Source: Phaonia tiefii (Eukaryota > Arthropoda > Insecta > Diptera > Muscidae). Taken from it: 64,000 nt of DNA. Shown piece after piece: positions 55,663 through 64,000 of the stretch (position 1 is its first letter; each line of letters opens with the position of its first letter). The translations under genes and the position numbers were made by a program. Location: assembly GCA_963931995.1 (NCBI GenBank), contig OZ008367.1, forward strand, positions 115,817,240-115,881,239, written 5' to 3'. Below the pieces are notes generated by a model, which was given only the letters and a program-made list of their open reading frames with translations, had not been told where the DNA came from and made no database searches.

Positions 55663-56100
55663 TATGAACGGTGGCGGGAGGCAAACCCAGCCCACCGGGT
55701 TTTTGCATTTTACCTACTGCCAGGATATTTGATTGCAGCCGCCCATTATGGATCAGACGCTGACCAGGATGCGATATGTTGAACCTGGATTTTCTTCTTT
55801 TAGTTTCTATCCGCCGTTGGCCCGTATGTTTGGCTCATCCGCCTTCTAAGGACAAAAGAATATGCCCGATTGTTTGATGAGCTTCAGTGACATCAGTCAC
55901 CTACTATACCTGATTTGATGCTCATTTGTTTCGCCTTCTCACTCTAGCTAGCTAACGGAGGTTTCCGAAAAGCCATTGCCCAGGACATACTGCGTGGAAG
56001 TAGTGAGCTGCTTGGACTGCCCAATGAAGGAATCATTTCTGGCCACTCCCAAGTGAATGGCAATCAGAAACTTTCCACCTCCACGGACAGTCCCATGTCC
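55663..56100 (-). other. RTE 5' untranslated region
   Basis: Lies between the start ATG at 55662 and the 10-bp duplication. A 63-codon minus-strand frame (56139-55948) runs into the flank and has no known domain. No clear RNA polymerase II promoter motif is seen by eye. Confidence 0.55.
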
Positions 56101-56250
56101 GCTTACATACATACATATAAATCTCGAATAGAAAGTCATCCAAATACTCGAGCGGCAAATTTGATATCAAGTACTGTAGCCTTTAGAAGACTTAGTACAA
56201 AGTTTATTTAATGTTTTCCGTTAAAAATCTTAAACCCAACGGCAACATTA

Positions 56251-56553
56251 AAAAAAATAAATGGTTTCCCATTACATCCCATGAAGGGACCGGGGAGAAC
56301 TTCTCACAATCACTGAGCTGTGCGCTTTCCAGTTTTCACTCACTGATTGGGACCTACAATTTTACACCGATTCCGAACGGTATTTTGAGAAGCTTTTTCA
56401 TGGCTATATACTCGATAGTGTCGCCGTTACTATGCGAGGTGACCGCCGCCGAAAGAAATTTATTTATTTTTTTTGAAGGTGGTCAGAGCAGGGTTCGAAC
56501 CCGGGATTTTATGTACAAGAGCCGCGCACACTAATCATTGCACCACCGACGGC
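56251..56553 (-). mobile_element. tRNA-derived SINE, copy 8, full-length
   Basis: The reference copy. On the minus strand: head GGCCGTCGGTGGTGCAATGA, TTAGTGTGCGCGG, B box CGGGTTCGAACCCTGC, CTGACCACCTT; then AAATTTCTTTCGGCGGCGG, GACACTATCGAGTATATAGC, AAAAAGCTTCTCAAAATACC, TCCCAATCAGTGAGTG, AGCTCAGTGATTGTGAG and CTTCATGGGATGTAATGGG; tail ATTTATTTTTTTTAA. CAACATTA flanks both sides (56243-56250 and 56554-56561). About 303 bp. A and B boxes mark an internal RNA polymerase III promoter. It lies just past the end of the jockey ORF. Confidence 0.88.
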
Positions 56554-56739
56554 CAACATTATTAATAACTATAATGCATTCCCAATGTAAAATGATCAGA
56601 AGATTATTGCTAGTTTATTATACACAATTGACATAAGTAATGTTAAATATTATTTTTAAAATAGACTGCATTAATAAAGAATACATCGTGTAAAAATTGT
56701 CTCTCATAGTAATTAATTCCATAAACTATGGATCGTTTT

Positions 56740-57272
56740 GGCAATAGGTTTACGATGGTTATCCAGAAGCTACTGTTGAATCGCCATTACATCCAGAAAT
56801 AGTCACCGGTTGCGGCGTTTTAAGGGACGGTGAAATCATTGGTCCATATGTCTTCAAATATTATGATGGTCAGAACGCTACAGTCAACGGCAAGCGGTAC
56901 AGAGACATAATTACGAATTTGTTCGTGCCTTAGTTGGGATTCATTAGTGTTACAGACATGTGGTTTCAGGGCGCTGCGCCACATGCCACACCATGTGCAG
57001 TACGATTGATTTATTGAAGGAAACATTTGACAAACGATTAATTTAGAGAAATGGACTTAATAGTTAGCCACTTCTTTTGTGCGACAGTCATGCCTGTATA
57101 CAAACAGTCATGCCTACTCCGATAAACCAGAAACAATTGAGCAGTTGGAAGCCAACATTCGACGCGTTATTGCGGAAATACAGCGAAGATTGTGTGAAAA
57201 TTTGACTTACAGATTACGTCGTCCTCGAGTCAGTCGCGGCGCCCGTGTGGTCGATAACATATTCTATCATTA
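56740..57272 (+). pseudogene. Mariner-like transposase, DD41D-related, broken
   Basis: Translation: VESPLHPEIVTGCGVLRDGE, IIGPYVFKYYDGQNATVNGK, RYRDIITNLFVP, then DMWFQGAAPHATPC. It aligns with the rosa copies (HESSLHPEKITVWCGL, VIGPYFFRDDQDRHITVN, MWFQQDGATSHTAN) but the second catalytic Asp is lost (QGAA for QDGA). Frameshifts follow; the C-terminal frame has AYSDKPETIEQLEANIRRVI. Clearly related to, yet well diverged from, the three rosa copies. Confidence 0.75.
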
Positions 57273-58466
57273 ATACCAGATATTTGTTGTTCAAACAAAA
57301 CTAATTTAAAGGATCTCTATATTAGGCTGTTCCAAAATTTTGCAAATTTTGGAAACGTCAAAAAACACACTCGGATTTCGATTTTTGAGACTTTTCTGAG
57401 CTTAGAACCTATTTTTTCCAATTTTTTGGATTTAAAAAAAAAAACTGTCGCCGGAGCCAATTTCGATTTAATGTCTGTTTTGTCGAGTTTTGAATTTAGA
57501 CTTTCACTTAAAAAATCATAACTTTTAAGAGGCTCAATATTTTTCAATTCCGTAAAAAAACTTTTACTCAAAATGAACGTTGAAATAATCCTTAACTATG
57601 GCTTTGACAAGGGTTTAAAGAACTCGAGAAAATGGAACTCAAAGTCAAAAAAGTAAATAAAACATGCTGAAATTCTAACTTTCACGAGCACGAGTTAGCA
57701 CGTACTGGCGCAAATGAACTAGTTAATATTTTTCCTGAATAGCACTATCCATTTTTAACATTTCTGCTACATAGAGTCTATGATTTTTCAAACAAAAATC
57801 AAATTTTCAAATATATTAAAAAATTAAGAATTCACAAGTTGATATTTATTTATCAAATAATAAGGTTAATAATAATCAAAAAATAATATACATAAATGTT
57901 GACAAAAGAAAAGTTTAAAATAATTGCTGGTATGATGTCGATACAATGGCATTTTGTATCTATCCCTCATATGTTTTTTCAGTCTATATGTATTTTCAGT
58001 CTTTAATTATTAATGATAACAAGGAATTTCAGAACAACAAATAGTTTTTGTGCAAGAAAATTTTTTGCGATGTGTTGCCCTATGAATCTCGATACACCAA
58101 AGCCGAGATTTAAAGGCTGCCATAAATTGATATAAATTTTAACAACAAAAAATTAGAATGTAACCTGTTAACAAGACATTAGTATACAAATATTACAGGA
58201 AGAGTTCGGCAATTTAACCTAGCGAAAAGATTTGAATCCTCTGAAATAGAAATATTGCGCATTTGAATTTAATTGAATTTAATTGAAGTTAATTGAAGCT
58301 ATACTACGACAAGGACTTCGTGGAAGGGTCCACATAATTGTATTCCTGCAAAAACCTGAAATGACTAAATTCAAATCATTTAATGTCTTAAAAATATAGA
58401 TTATTCTTGGCCACAAACCGAACAAACTGGTAATAAGACAATAAAGAAAAAAAAATAATTTGACAC
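57273..58466. other. No gene seen
   Basis: AT-rich with A and T runs. The 84-codon minus-strand frame at 57317-57571 is lysine- and serine-rich without a known domain. The last 4 bases before the piggyBac element are TTAA (58467-58470). Confidence 0.5.
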
Positions 58467-58470
58467 TTAA

Positions 58471-59786
58471 CCCTCCGTCATGCACATGTATCTGGCCAGA
58501 CATTTTACGAATTTAACTGTGATTTAAATATATTTCTAATGTAGCTAGGGCTTTGAGTCTTCAAGTACCCTCTACAAATATTGTTACTTATAGTTTTATC
58601 AAAAAACACAGTAAAATAAAAAATAACAAAAACATTTATGTGGATTTTTTCATCTACACATCACATACGTAGTACATGTATTTGGCCAGATACAAACGTA
58701 TTTTGTATGAAGAATAAGGCACTATATTTGAATTTTTTTATTTTTCTTTGAGTTTTTTTTTACTAAAATCAACTCTAAGGGGATTTTATATGTACTCTGC
58801 ATGGTTGTAGCTGGGAAGGGGGGCCCTCGAGTGTTATAGCCCCCCCCCCCTATTTGACAAACTTTATATAACTCTATAAATATAGTTTTTTCTGACAACT
58901 GTATGAATAAAAATTAGGTGACCCCCTTTCAGATTTCTGGCCACGCACCCCGCTCTATGCAGTGTATTTGTTTTTATATTTTTTGAGCGTTGAAAGCCAC
59001 AGACACTAATTTACGGGCGAATTTTTATTTATTTGAAAAAAAAATTAATGAAGAATTAGAGTTCATTTATAATACGCGATTTCAAGGTGGTAATTTGAAT
59101 TTCCATAAACGACTAGCAGAAGCTTTGGCCAATGAGTGAAAGCGCCACTGAAGATGGCGAAGCGTTTGAGGATGAGAAGATTGATGGCTTTCCAGGAGTT
59201 GATGACAATGACGACGATATGGACCTAAAACGATGACGATGCCTCAGATGTCGAAAATGATTTGGTTATCGAACTAGATGAAGTTTTTGCTAGTGACGAC
59301 GATGAAGAAATTGAAGAACAGAATACTGCCGAAGATACTCTCCTTGGTAGGGATGGTACACTATGGTGTAAAAATTAACCAAAAATTGAAATTCGTATAG
59401 GTATATCTAATATTATGCGTTCTCGACATGGTCCGAAGCAACAAAACGGTGTTCCGATTGAGGTCTTAAAAAAATTTTACACACCAGATATAACATATAT
59501 CATAATATCAGAAACGAATCGCCATGGAAAAGCTTTAGTCGAGAAGTGGAATGCAGATAATCTCAGTAAAAACCCAAACGTTTGGAATGATATGACCGAA
59601 ACTGAATTAGATGCATTTGTCGGTATTCTTTTGACAGCTGGTTGTCTCCACAATAATATGCAAACCACAAAGGTTTTGTGGCAGTCAAATAATCTGCCCA
59701 TATTCAGAGCAGCCATGTCTTTTAATCGATTGGGATATATATATGTGCTACGTATGTGACTTTCGGAACATGTGCATGACGGAGGG
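58471..59786 (+). mobile_element. piggyBac-like transposon, internally deleted, with TTAA duplication
   Basis: Left end CCCTCCGTCATGCACATGT; the right end is its exact reverse complement over 19 bases. TTAA lies on both sides (58467-58470 and 59787-59790), the target used by piggyBac. ACATGTATCTGGCCAGACA near the left end is repeated as ACATGTATTTGGCCAGATAC at about 58673, a sub-terminal repeat. 1316 bp, too short for a full transposase. Confidence 0.9.
59132..59759 (+). pseudogene. piggyBac-like transposase, N-terminal part
   Basis: ATG at 59132: MSESATEDGEAFEDEKIDGF followed by an acidic stretch. A one-base insertion near 59228 shifts the frame; the next frame continues NDDDASDVENDLVIELDEVF. 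A stop (TAA, 59376-59378) replaces what looks like a Gln codon. From 59379 to 59759 the frame is open: VWNDMTETELDAFVGILLTA and LPIFRAAMSFNRLGYI, the start of the DDE_Tnp_1_7 (piggyBac) domain. The catalytic Asp residues lie beyond and are absent: the coding part runs almost into the right terminus. A deletion derivative. Confidence 0.85.
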
Positions 59787-59790
59787 TTAA

Positions 59791-61195
59791 ATTCTTTCTT
59801 ACTTTTCCGGTCTCGAACAACCCCCGGAGGTCAGGAACCCTAAAAAACGACGACAACATATTTCGCCAACCAGTTCGATCTTTTGTTTTATCTCTCTAGT
59901 TGGCAAACCAAGTATACACTGGGATTTGTCAACCTGATCCCACCAGCGGAGTCTTGGTCTCTCAATTTTTCGTCTTCCTTCGATTTTGGTTTCGAAAACC
60001 CTTCGTTCTCGGTTCGTCTTCATCCATTCTACTGACATGGCCTACCCAGCGCAATCGCGTTATTTTGATCCGCTTACCTATGTCAATGTCAGGATATAAC
60101 TCATACAGCTCTTGGTTAATGCGTCCCCGATATCCACCGATGTGCAAAATCGTGCCTTTAATTTTTCGGAGCATTTTTCTCTCGATGACTTCTACTGATG
60201 TTTCGTCTGCTTGCGATAAGACCCATGATTCTGGCCCATAAAGCTCTACACGTTGAATGAGAGTCTTGTACAGCTGGAGTTTTGTTACTCGAGAGAGGGC
60301 TTTATCTGTAAAGTGCTTGCTTAGCCCAAAATAACATCTATTCGCAAGCACAATACTCCGCTTGATTTCAAAGACTGACGTTGTTGTTTTTATTTACGGC
60401 AGATCCGAGCTATATAAATTTGTCCATCACCTCAAAATTATAACGTTCACGGTTCGGTCTAATCGCGTGCAGGTTGTCGTTGAAACCATAAATTTTTTCT
60501 TGTCCTCATTTGCTGACTCCTTCCCAATGCTCGAAAACACCGCTGTAACTTCTCTGATTGTGCGCCCAATGATATATATATCTTCAGCATACGCGAACAG
60601 GAAGTGACTTTTGCTGCTGATGGTTTTATTCATATTGACTGCAGCTTTTCTCATAATGATCATCATTAAGATGTTAAAGAGATGTTAAGAGATCGCCTTG
60701 CTTGAGGCCGCGCTTAGATTCGAAAGGTTCGGTATGATCCAAATTTGGTGTTCGTCAAAGTCATACTGCAAAGGCATAGAACCTTATATGCTATGGATAA
60801 ATCGTTTATTCCACGGTAGTTGGCACAGAGACTCGGTTCACCTTTTTTAAATATGGGACATAGTACACTGAGACTCCAATCGCCGGCCATGTATTCGTCT
60901 AACCAAATTTTTCTAATGAGCTGCTGCATGCACCTAAACACCTCATCAGCCATCCGCCAACCTTAAACAGCTCCGCCGGTAATCCATCGGCTCCTGCGGC
61001 TGTGCCCTTCTTAAGTTAGGCAATAGCTGCTCTGACCTCATCTTGGTTAGGAGAGGGGCAATCGAAGTCGGCGTCCGAATTGTGATCGATCGTCTCGTCA
61101 TTGGATATCTGAGGTACCAATAACGCAGAGAAATGATCTCCCCATATTCCCAACATGCTCTGCACATCTGCTATGAGATCTCCGTCCTTGTGCTC
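59791..61195 (-). pseudogene. RTE-clade LINE, copy E, 5'-truncated and decayed
   Basis: Minus strand, begins at its 3' end directly after the TTAA of the piggyBac element. Pieces: GRRKIERPRLRWWDQVDKSQ (59980-59900), GLSKHFTDKALSRVTKLQLY, SHFLFAYAEDIYIIGRTIRE (60610-60550; intact copy YADD, here YAED), DWSLSVLCPIFKKGEPS near 60860, and NNKAAG-like remnants near 61010. About 250 nt covering FIDYKAAFD are missing near 60775. It ends near 61195 inside the region before the polymerase. Confidence 0.88.
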
Positions 61196-62002
61196 TAAAC
61201 TATGTCAATCTTTCTTACCGTGACTTTTACAAACGCCTACGAGTATTTTACTAGTACTAACATGTGGGTGGTATTTTATTCACATATAGCAAAAATCAAA
61301 CAAATTTAGTACTTGAACTTAATTCAATTTTTGCCATCCCTAGTACTATTCTTGTTATGATGGCCCATAAACGATTTCAGACGATTTCTTTTTGTTATTG
61401 TTAAACTTTTTCAAGATTTTAGCATATTTTATTAGAACACTTCGACTCTACTGCTATTACTACAGCTACAATAATGTAGTTGGAAGGGAGGTGGAAGCAT
61501 TATTTTTCTGTGACTCGTATATATCTCTTTCTTCGTTGGATTTAATTTTTTTTTGTACTTTTTATTGAAATATGTTTTGTTGTTTCGCTTGTTGTTCGGA
61601 AACATTCCACGGGGATATAAAAGTTTTCTTCGCTTTTTGTCTTCTTTGCCGGCAAGAACTTTTTTCATATCATATCTATTGGTCTTGTATTTTATTGTCG
61701 GAATACAATTCGAAGAACGAACATCTCACGAATTGAATGGAAGAAAAGTTTTAAATTTCGACTTAAGCTTTTTGTTTGTTGTATACTTTATATAGTGGCA
61801 ATGTATAAGACTAGAAGAGAAAGGATAAAAAGTAATTTGAGCCAAAATAAAAATAAAAATAAAAACAAAAATCAAATTTAATACTTTACGATATGCTTAA
61901 AATAGTATATGTATATGTTGTCAGGAAATATTTTAAATAAAAAGAAATACAAACTTATTAATAGACTATGAAGAAATACCTCTCCACCAATATATCGTAC
62001 AC
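61196..62002. other. No gene seen
   Basis: AT-rich. Frames at 61553-61795 and on the reverse strand show no known domain. Confidence 0.5.
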
Positions 62003-62736
62003 ACCCAGTAAACAATTGTTTCCGACGTGTCGGACGTCTGTAAGTTCTATTAAATTATATCAGATTTCTGTAAATTCTCTGTCAGCCGATTCTGCACATT
62101 CTCTGAAATTCCATACGAAACCATGCGCCAGTAAGGGACTTTCCCGAATATGTTTTTACTGTATAGTTTCGGTGAATTGAATTGTTTCATTTTGTTTTGT
62201 CTACATCATTTCAGCAAGCAAGTGCTTCAGACGTCGCGGTCGTCAAATAAAAATAATAATTAATTCGTCCGTGAATATGTAAATGCATATGTATGCAAAT
62301 GATCCGAAAAGTCGGAACATTCTCGCATATTTGTTGAGACATCTCTCCAAAGTTGCCACGACAAATTGTCAATGTGTCAGAAAACGATCGGAAAAGTCGG
62401 ACCATTATCAAATGTTTTTTCAGATTTCTCTCCGACAAAGGGTCAGAAAATAATTGGATAAGTCGGGCCATTATCGGATGTGTAATAAGACTTTATGCAG
62501 ACTTCGCTCAGCTACGTCTAAAACTCATTTAGAATTTCCCTCAGAATTCTCGCAGAAATCTGATCGATAATTCTGCACACTCTTCCGTATTTCCTCCGAC
62601 AAAACTTTTGGAATTCTTGTCAACCGCCCATACGATTTTCTGTACGTTGCCTGAGCGACATCAGCATCGAACTCGGCAACTTTTGCAGAGTATCTGACAG
62701 ATTTCTTACCGAATTCGGAACAAATTTTTAACTGAG
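62003..62736. repeat. Repeat with CCCAGTAAACAATTGTTTCC-type ends and inner tandem units
   Basis: Left end CCCAGTAAACAATTGTTTCC; right end, reverse-complemented, CTCAGTTAAAAATTTGTTCC, an imperfect inverted repeat. Inside, a unit with GATCCGAAAAGTCGGAACATT recurs at about 62299, 62387 and 62448 (GATCGGAAAAGTCGGACCAT, AATTGGATAAGTCGGGCCAT). Possibly a non-autonomous DNA element. Confidence 0.45.
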
Positions 62737-63092
62737 TATTTGCTAACAGTACTTATACATGTATATGTTAAAATGATATTTTTATTTGGAAGTAGTTCTA
62801 AGATAACGATCCTTTGAAGTAAACCCGAAACATCTGTTTGGTTGATTACTATGTTGACAATCTTGTTTAGCGCGATCACATAATGTATCTTCTGGTAAAT
62901 ACAATATATTTGCTTGCAAGTATATAAATTGTTTGCCAATAATGTATTATGTTTAATTATTAAGTACCCGACAAATAAAATATGAAAGGGTGAGAGCCTA
63001 AAAATAAACCGCGCAATTTTTTATAATTCTTTCCTGTGGCCCTTTGATTTGACGGTTACAAATACCATGTCAACATTCTATTTTTTGTACAT
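62737..63092. other. No gene seen
   Basis: AT-rich spacer. Confidence 0.4.
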
Positions 63093-64000
63093 ACACGCTG
63101 AAAAATCTGTCGTTTTTTGTTATTTGGATGCAAATATAACATGTGTTCGGAGCTTGTCACAAATATAATATACTTGTGCGCAATCGCATTGTGTTTCCTA
63201 TTCAATATTACATGTTTGAGACACAATGATTAATATGATATAAAATATGTGTTTACGACATAAATATATTTGTGTTTTTGTGATACAAATGCAGCCGTGA
63301 TTGTTGCACTGTTTATACTCTCTCGAGAGCAAGAGAATAAAATAGGTGCAATGAGTGTGTATATCTTGTAAATCTTTTTCTATACTTTTGTATTATTCTC
63401 TCAGTGACTGATTCATAAATATTCCCGAATGTGCGTGATGTATTGCGTTTTAGTTTCATGTATTCAATCGTCTACGGTTCATCGGACAGAGGATATCAAA
63501 AGCGCTTGATCACTGACAGAAGAATAAACAAACGCTCTGCCGGTAAAATGGTTAGTGATGTTGCTTTGGTTTTTGTGTATGTGTTTCGCATATATTTATG
63601 TGTGTTACCAACGTGAGAAATGAGTTTTAGGAAAGATACTGGAGAGGGCAACAATGTGAATCCCTTTTCCTGCCCGAGCCTCTACTGAAAAAATCTGAAT
63701 GGCGGACCAATTGTGAAATTAATAAAAAAAAACACAAATAGTTAATACACGCTCGTGTTGCATGAACTAGATTCGTATATAAGTATATTGATCGTGTACC
63801 AACGCATAGTGCTAACCAAAGCATAGTTGAAACCTTCTGATGACAAAAACGTGACAGACAACAACGAAAGGAGAATCAACAGAGCAGCAGACTCAAAACA
63901 AAACAAATAATGCATTCAATGCAAGTAAATGTAAAAAAATTACATGAGGTGTCAGGGGGCACCCGGTTAGAACGAAGTTGCTTTCGCTATATATTATGTA
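63093..64000 (+). repeat. ACACGCTGAAAAAT-ended repeat, copy v, runs off the window
   Basis: Begins ACACGCTGAAAAATCTG, then TTGGATGCAAATATAACATG, ACAAATATAATATACTTGTG, TTACATGTTTGAGACACAAT. The interior (63430-63860) matches copy iv (34130-34530) reversed: AAACGCAAT-like and GGACAGAGGATATCAAAAGC, ACAAAAACGTGACAGACAAC. The 3' end is not reached by 64000. Frames here show no transposase motif. Confidence 0.65.

Larger units (their letters stand above)
52633..56100 (-). mobile_element. RTE-clade LINE, full-length, with 10-bp duplication
   Basis: The 3' end on the minus strand is GACCGGATAAGTAAGTAAGT, a short TAAG array instead of poly(A), as is common in RTE elements. The 5' UTR runs from 55663 to about 56100. 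GCTTACATAC flanks both sides (52623-52632 and 56101-56110). The duplicated bases belong to the jockey ORF in which it sits, so the insertion point is confirmed from the host element. One intact ORF. This is the best candidate for a recently active element in the window. Confidence 0.88.
50836..56210 (+). pseudogene. Jockey-clade LINE ORF2, decayed, split by a SINE and by an RTE
   Basis: Pieces on the plus strand: ARFAEHFEEVFTKMDS near 51040; after the SINE, MNPNKAPPYDLVTPTSIKQL (the SPGPDG block) near 51390 and VSEITVILKPAKSP near 51530; HKFGCRTKRGTIEYGTKRQY near 51765; AFDNVRYDELLFRLKK near 51850; IKSVQYMFTPKRETDPPI near 52190; AVVEKYLGAQLDKRLTWRKH near 52270; IWTYGMQLW and NLISKYSLLK to 52632. 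After the RTE at 52633-56100, 56111-56210 continues RIESHPNTRAANLISSTVAF then RRLSTKFI and a stop, the known C-terminus style of jockey elements. The catalytic DD motif is not preserved. SINE 7 interrupts it at 51059-51274. Confidence 0.85.

Noticed and set aside
56480..56553. A tRNA gene on the minus strand
   Set aside because: A and B boxes are present but the acceptor stem pairs poorly, the sequence continues into a repeated body, and it recurs at seven other places. It is a SINE head.

Overview
The window is eukaryotic nuclear DNA, AT-rich and dense in transposons. I recognise no host gene, no exon of one, no true tRNA or rRNA gene and no CRISPR array. The element mix suggests an insect, most likely a dipteran: DD41D (rosa-type) mariners, jockey, RTE and R1/I-like LINEs, a Penelope-like element, hAT, piggyBac and a tRNA-derived SINE. 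The rosa family was first described in the fruit fly Ceratitis rosa, so a tephritid is a reasonable but unproven guess. All family assignments rest on reading translated motifs and flanking repeats by eye; no database search was run.

Layout. 1-1008: decayed rosa-type mariner. 1185-4752: non-autonomous hAT element with an 8-bp target duplication, split by a 5'-truncated LINE that keeps an open frame of about 935 codons. 4985-7850: mariner scraps around a decayed RTE that holds a SINE with a 13-bp duplication. 8879-9458, 15671-16268 and 16355-16918: three foldback elements built of ~19-bp units. 11331-13503: a fossil hAT with its 8-bp duplication and a nested SINE. 18560-21343: an R1/I-like LINE on the minus strand, split at a TA by rosa copy 2. 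23243-25175 and 45041-45814: repeats with CACWGTG ends. 27330-28190 and 33303-33738: LINE fragments. 37545-40245: a decayed RTE holding two other insertions. 48590-49530: a Penelope-like remnant. 49646-50665: a SINE split by rosa copy 3. 50836-56210: a jockey fossil interrupted by a SINE and by an intact RTE (52633-56100). 58471-59786: a piggyBac-like element with TTAA duplications. 59791-61195: another decayed RTE. Several smaller repeat families fill the rest, including a family with ACACGCTGAAAAAT ends.

The two long open frames (LINE at 1504-4311, RTE at 52645-55662) are the only credible protein-coding sequences and probably mark recent insertions. Everything else is broken. The nesting gives a partial relative chronology: RTE copy A before SINE 1; hAT before SINE 2; SINE 6 before rosa copy 3; R1/I-like LINE before rosa copy 2; jockey before SINE 7 and the intact RTE.

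The best candidates for something undescribed are the SINE family (eight copies in 64 kb), the foldback family, and the two repeat families with CACWGTG and ACACGCTG ends.
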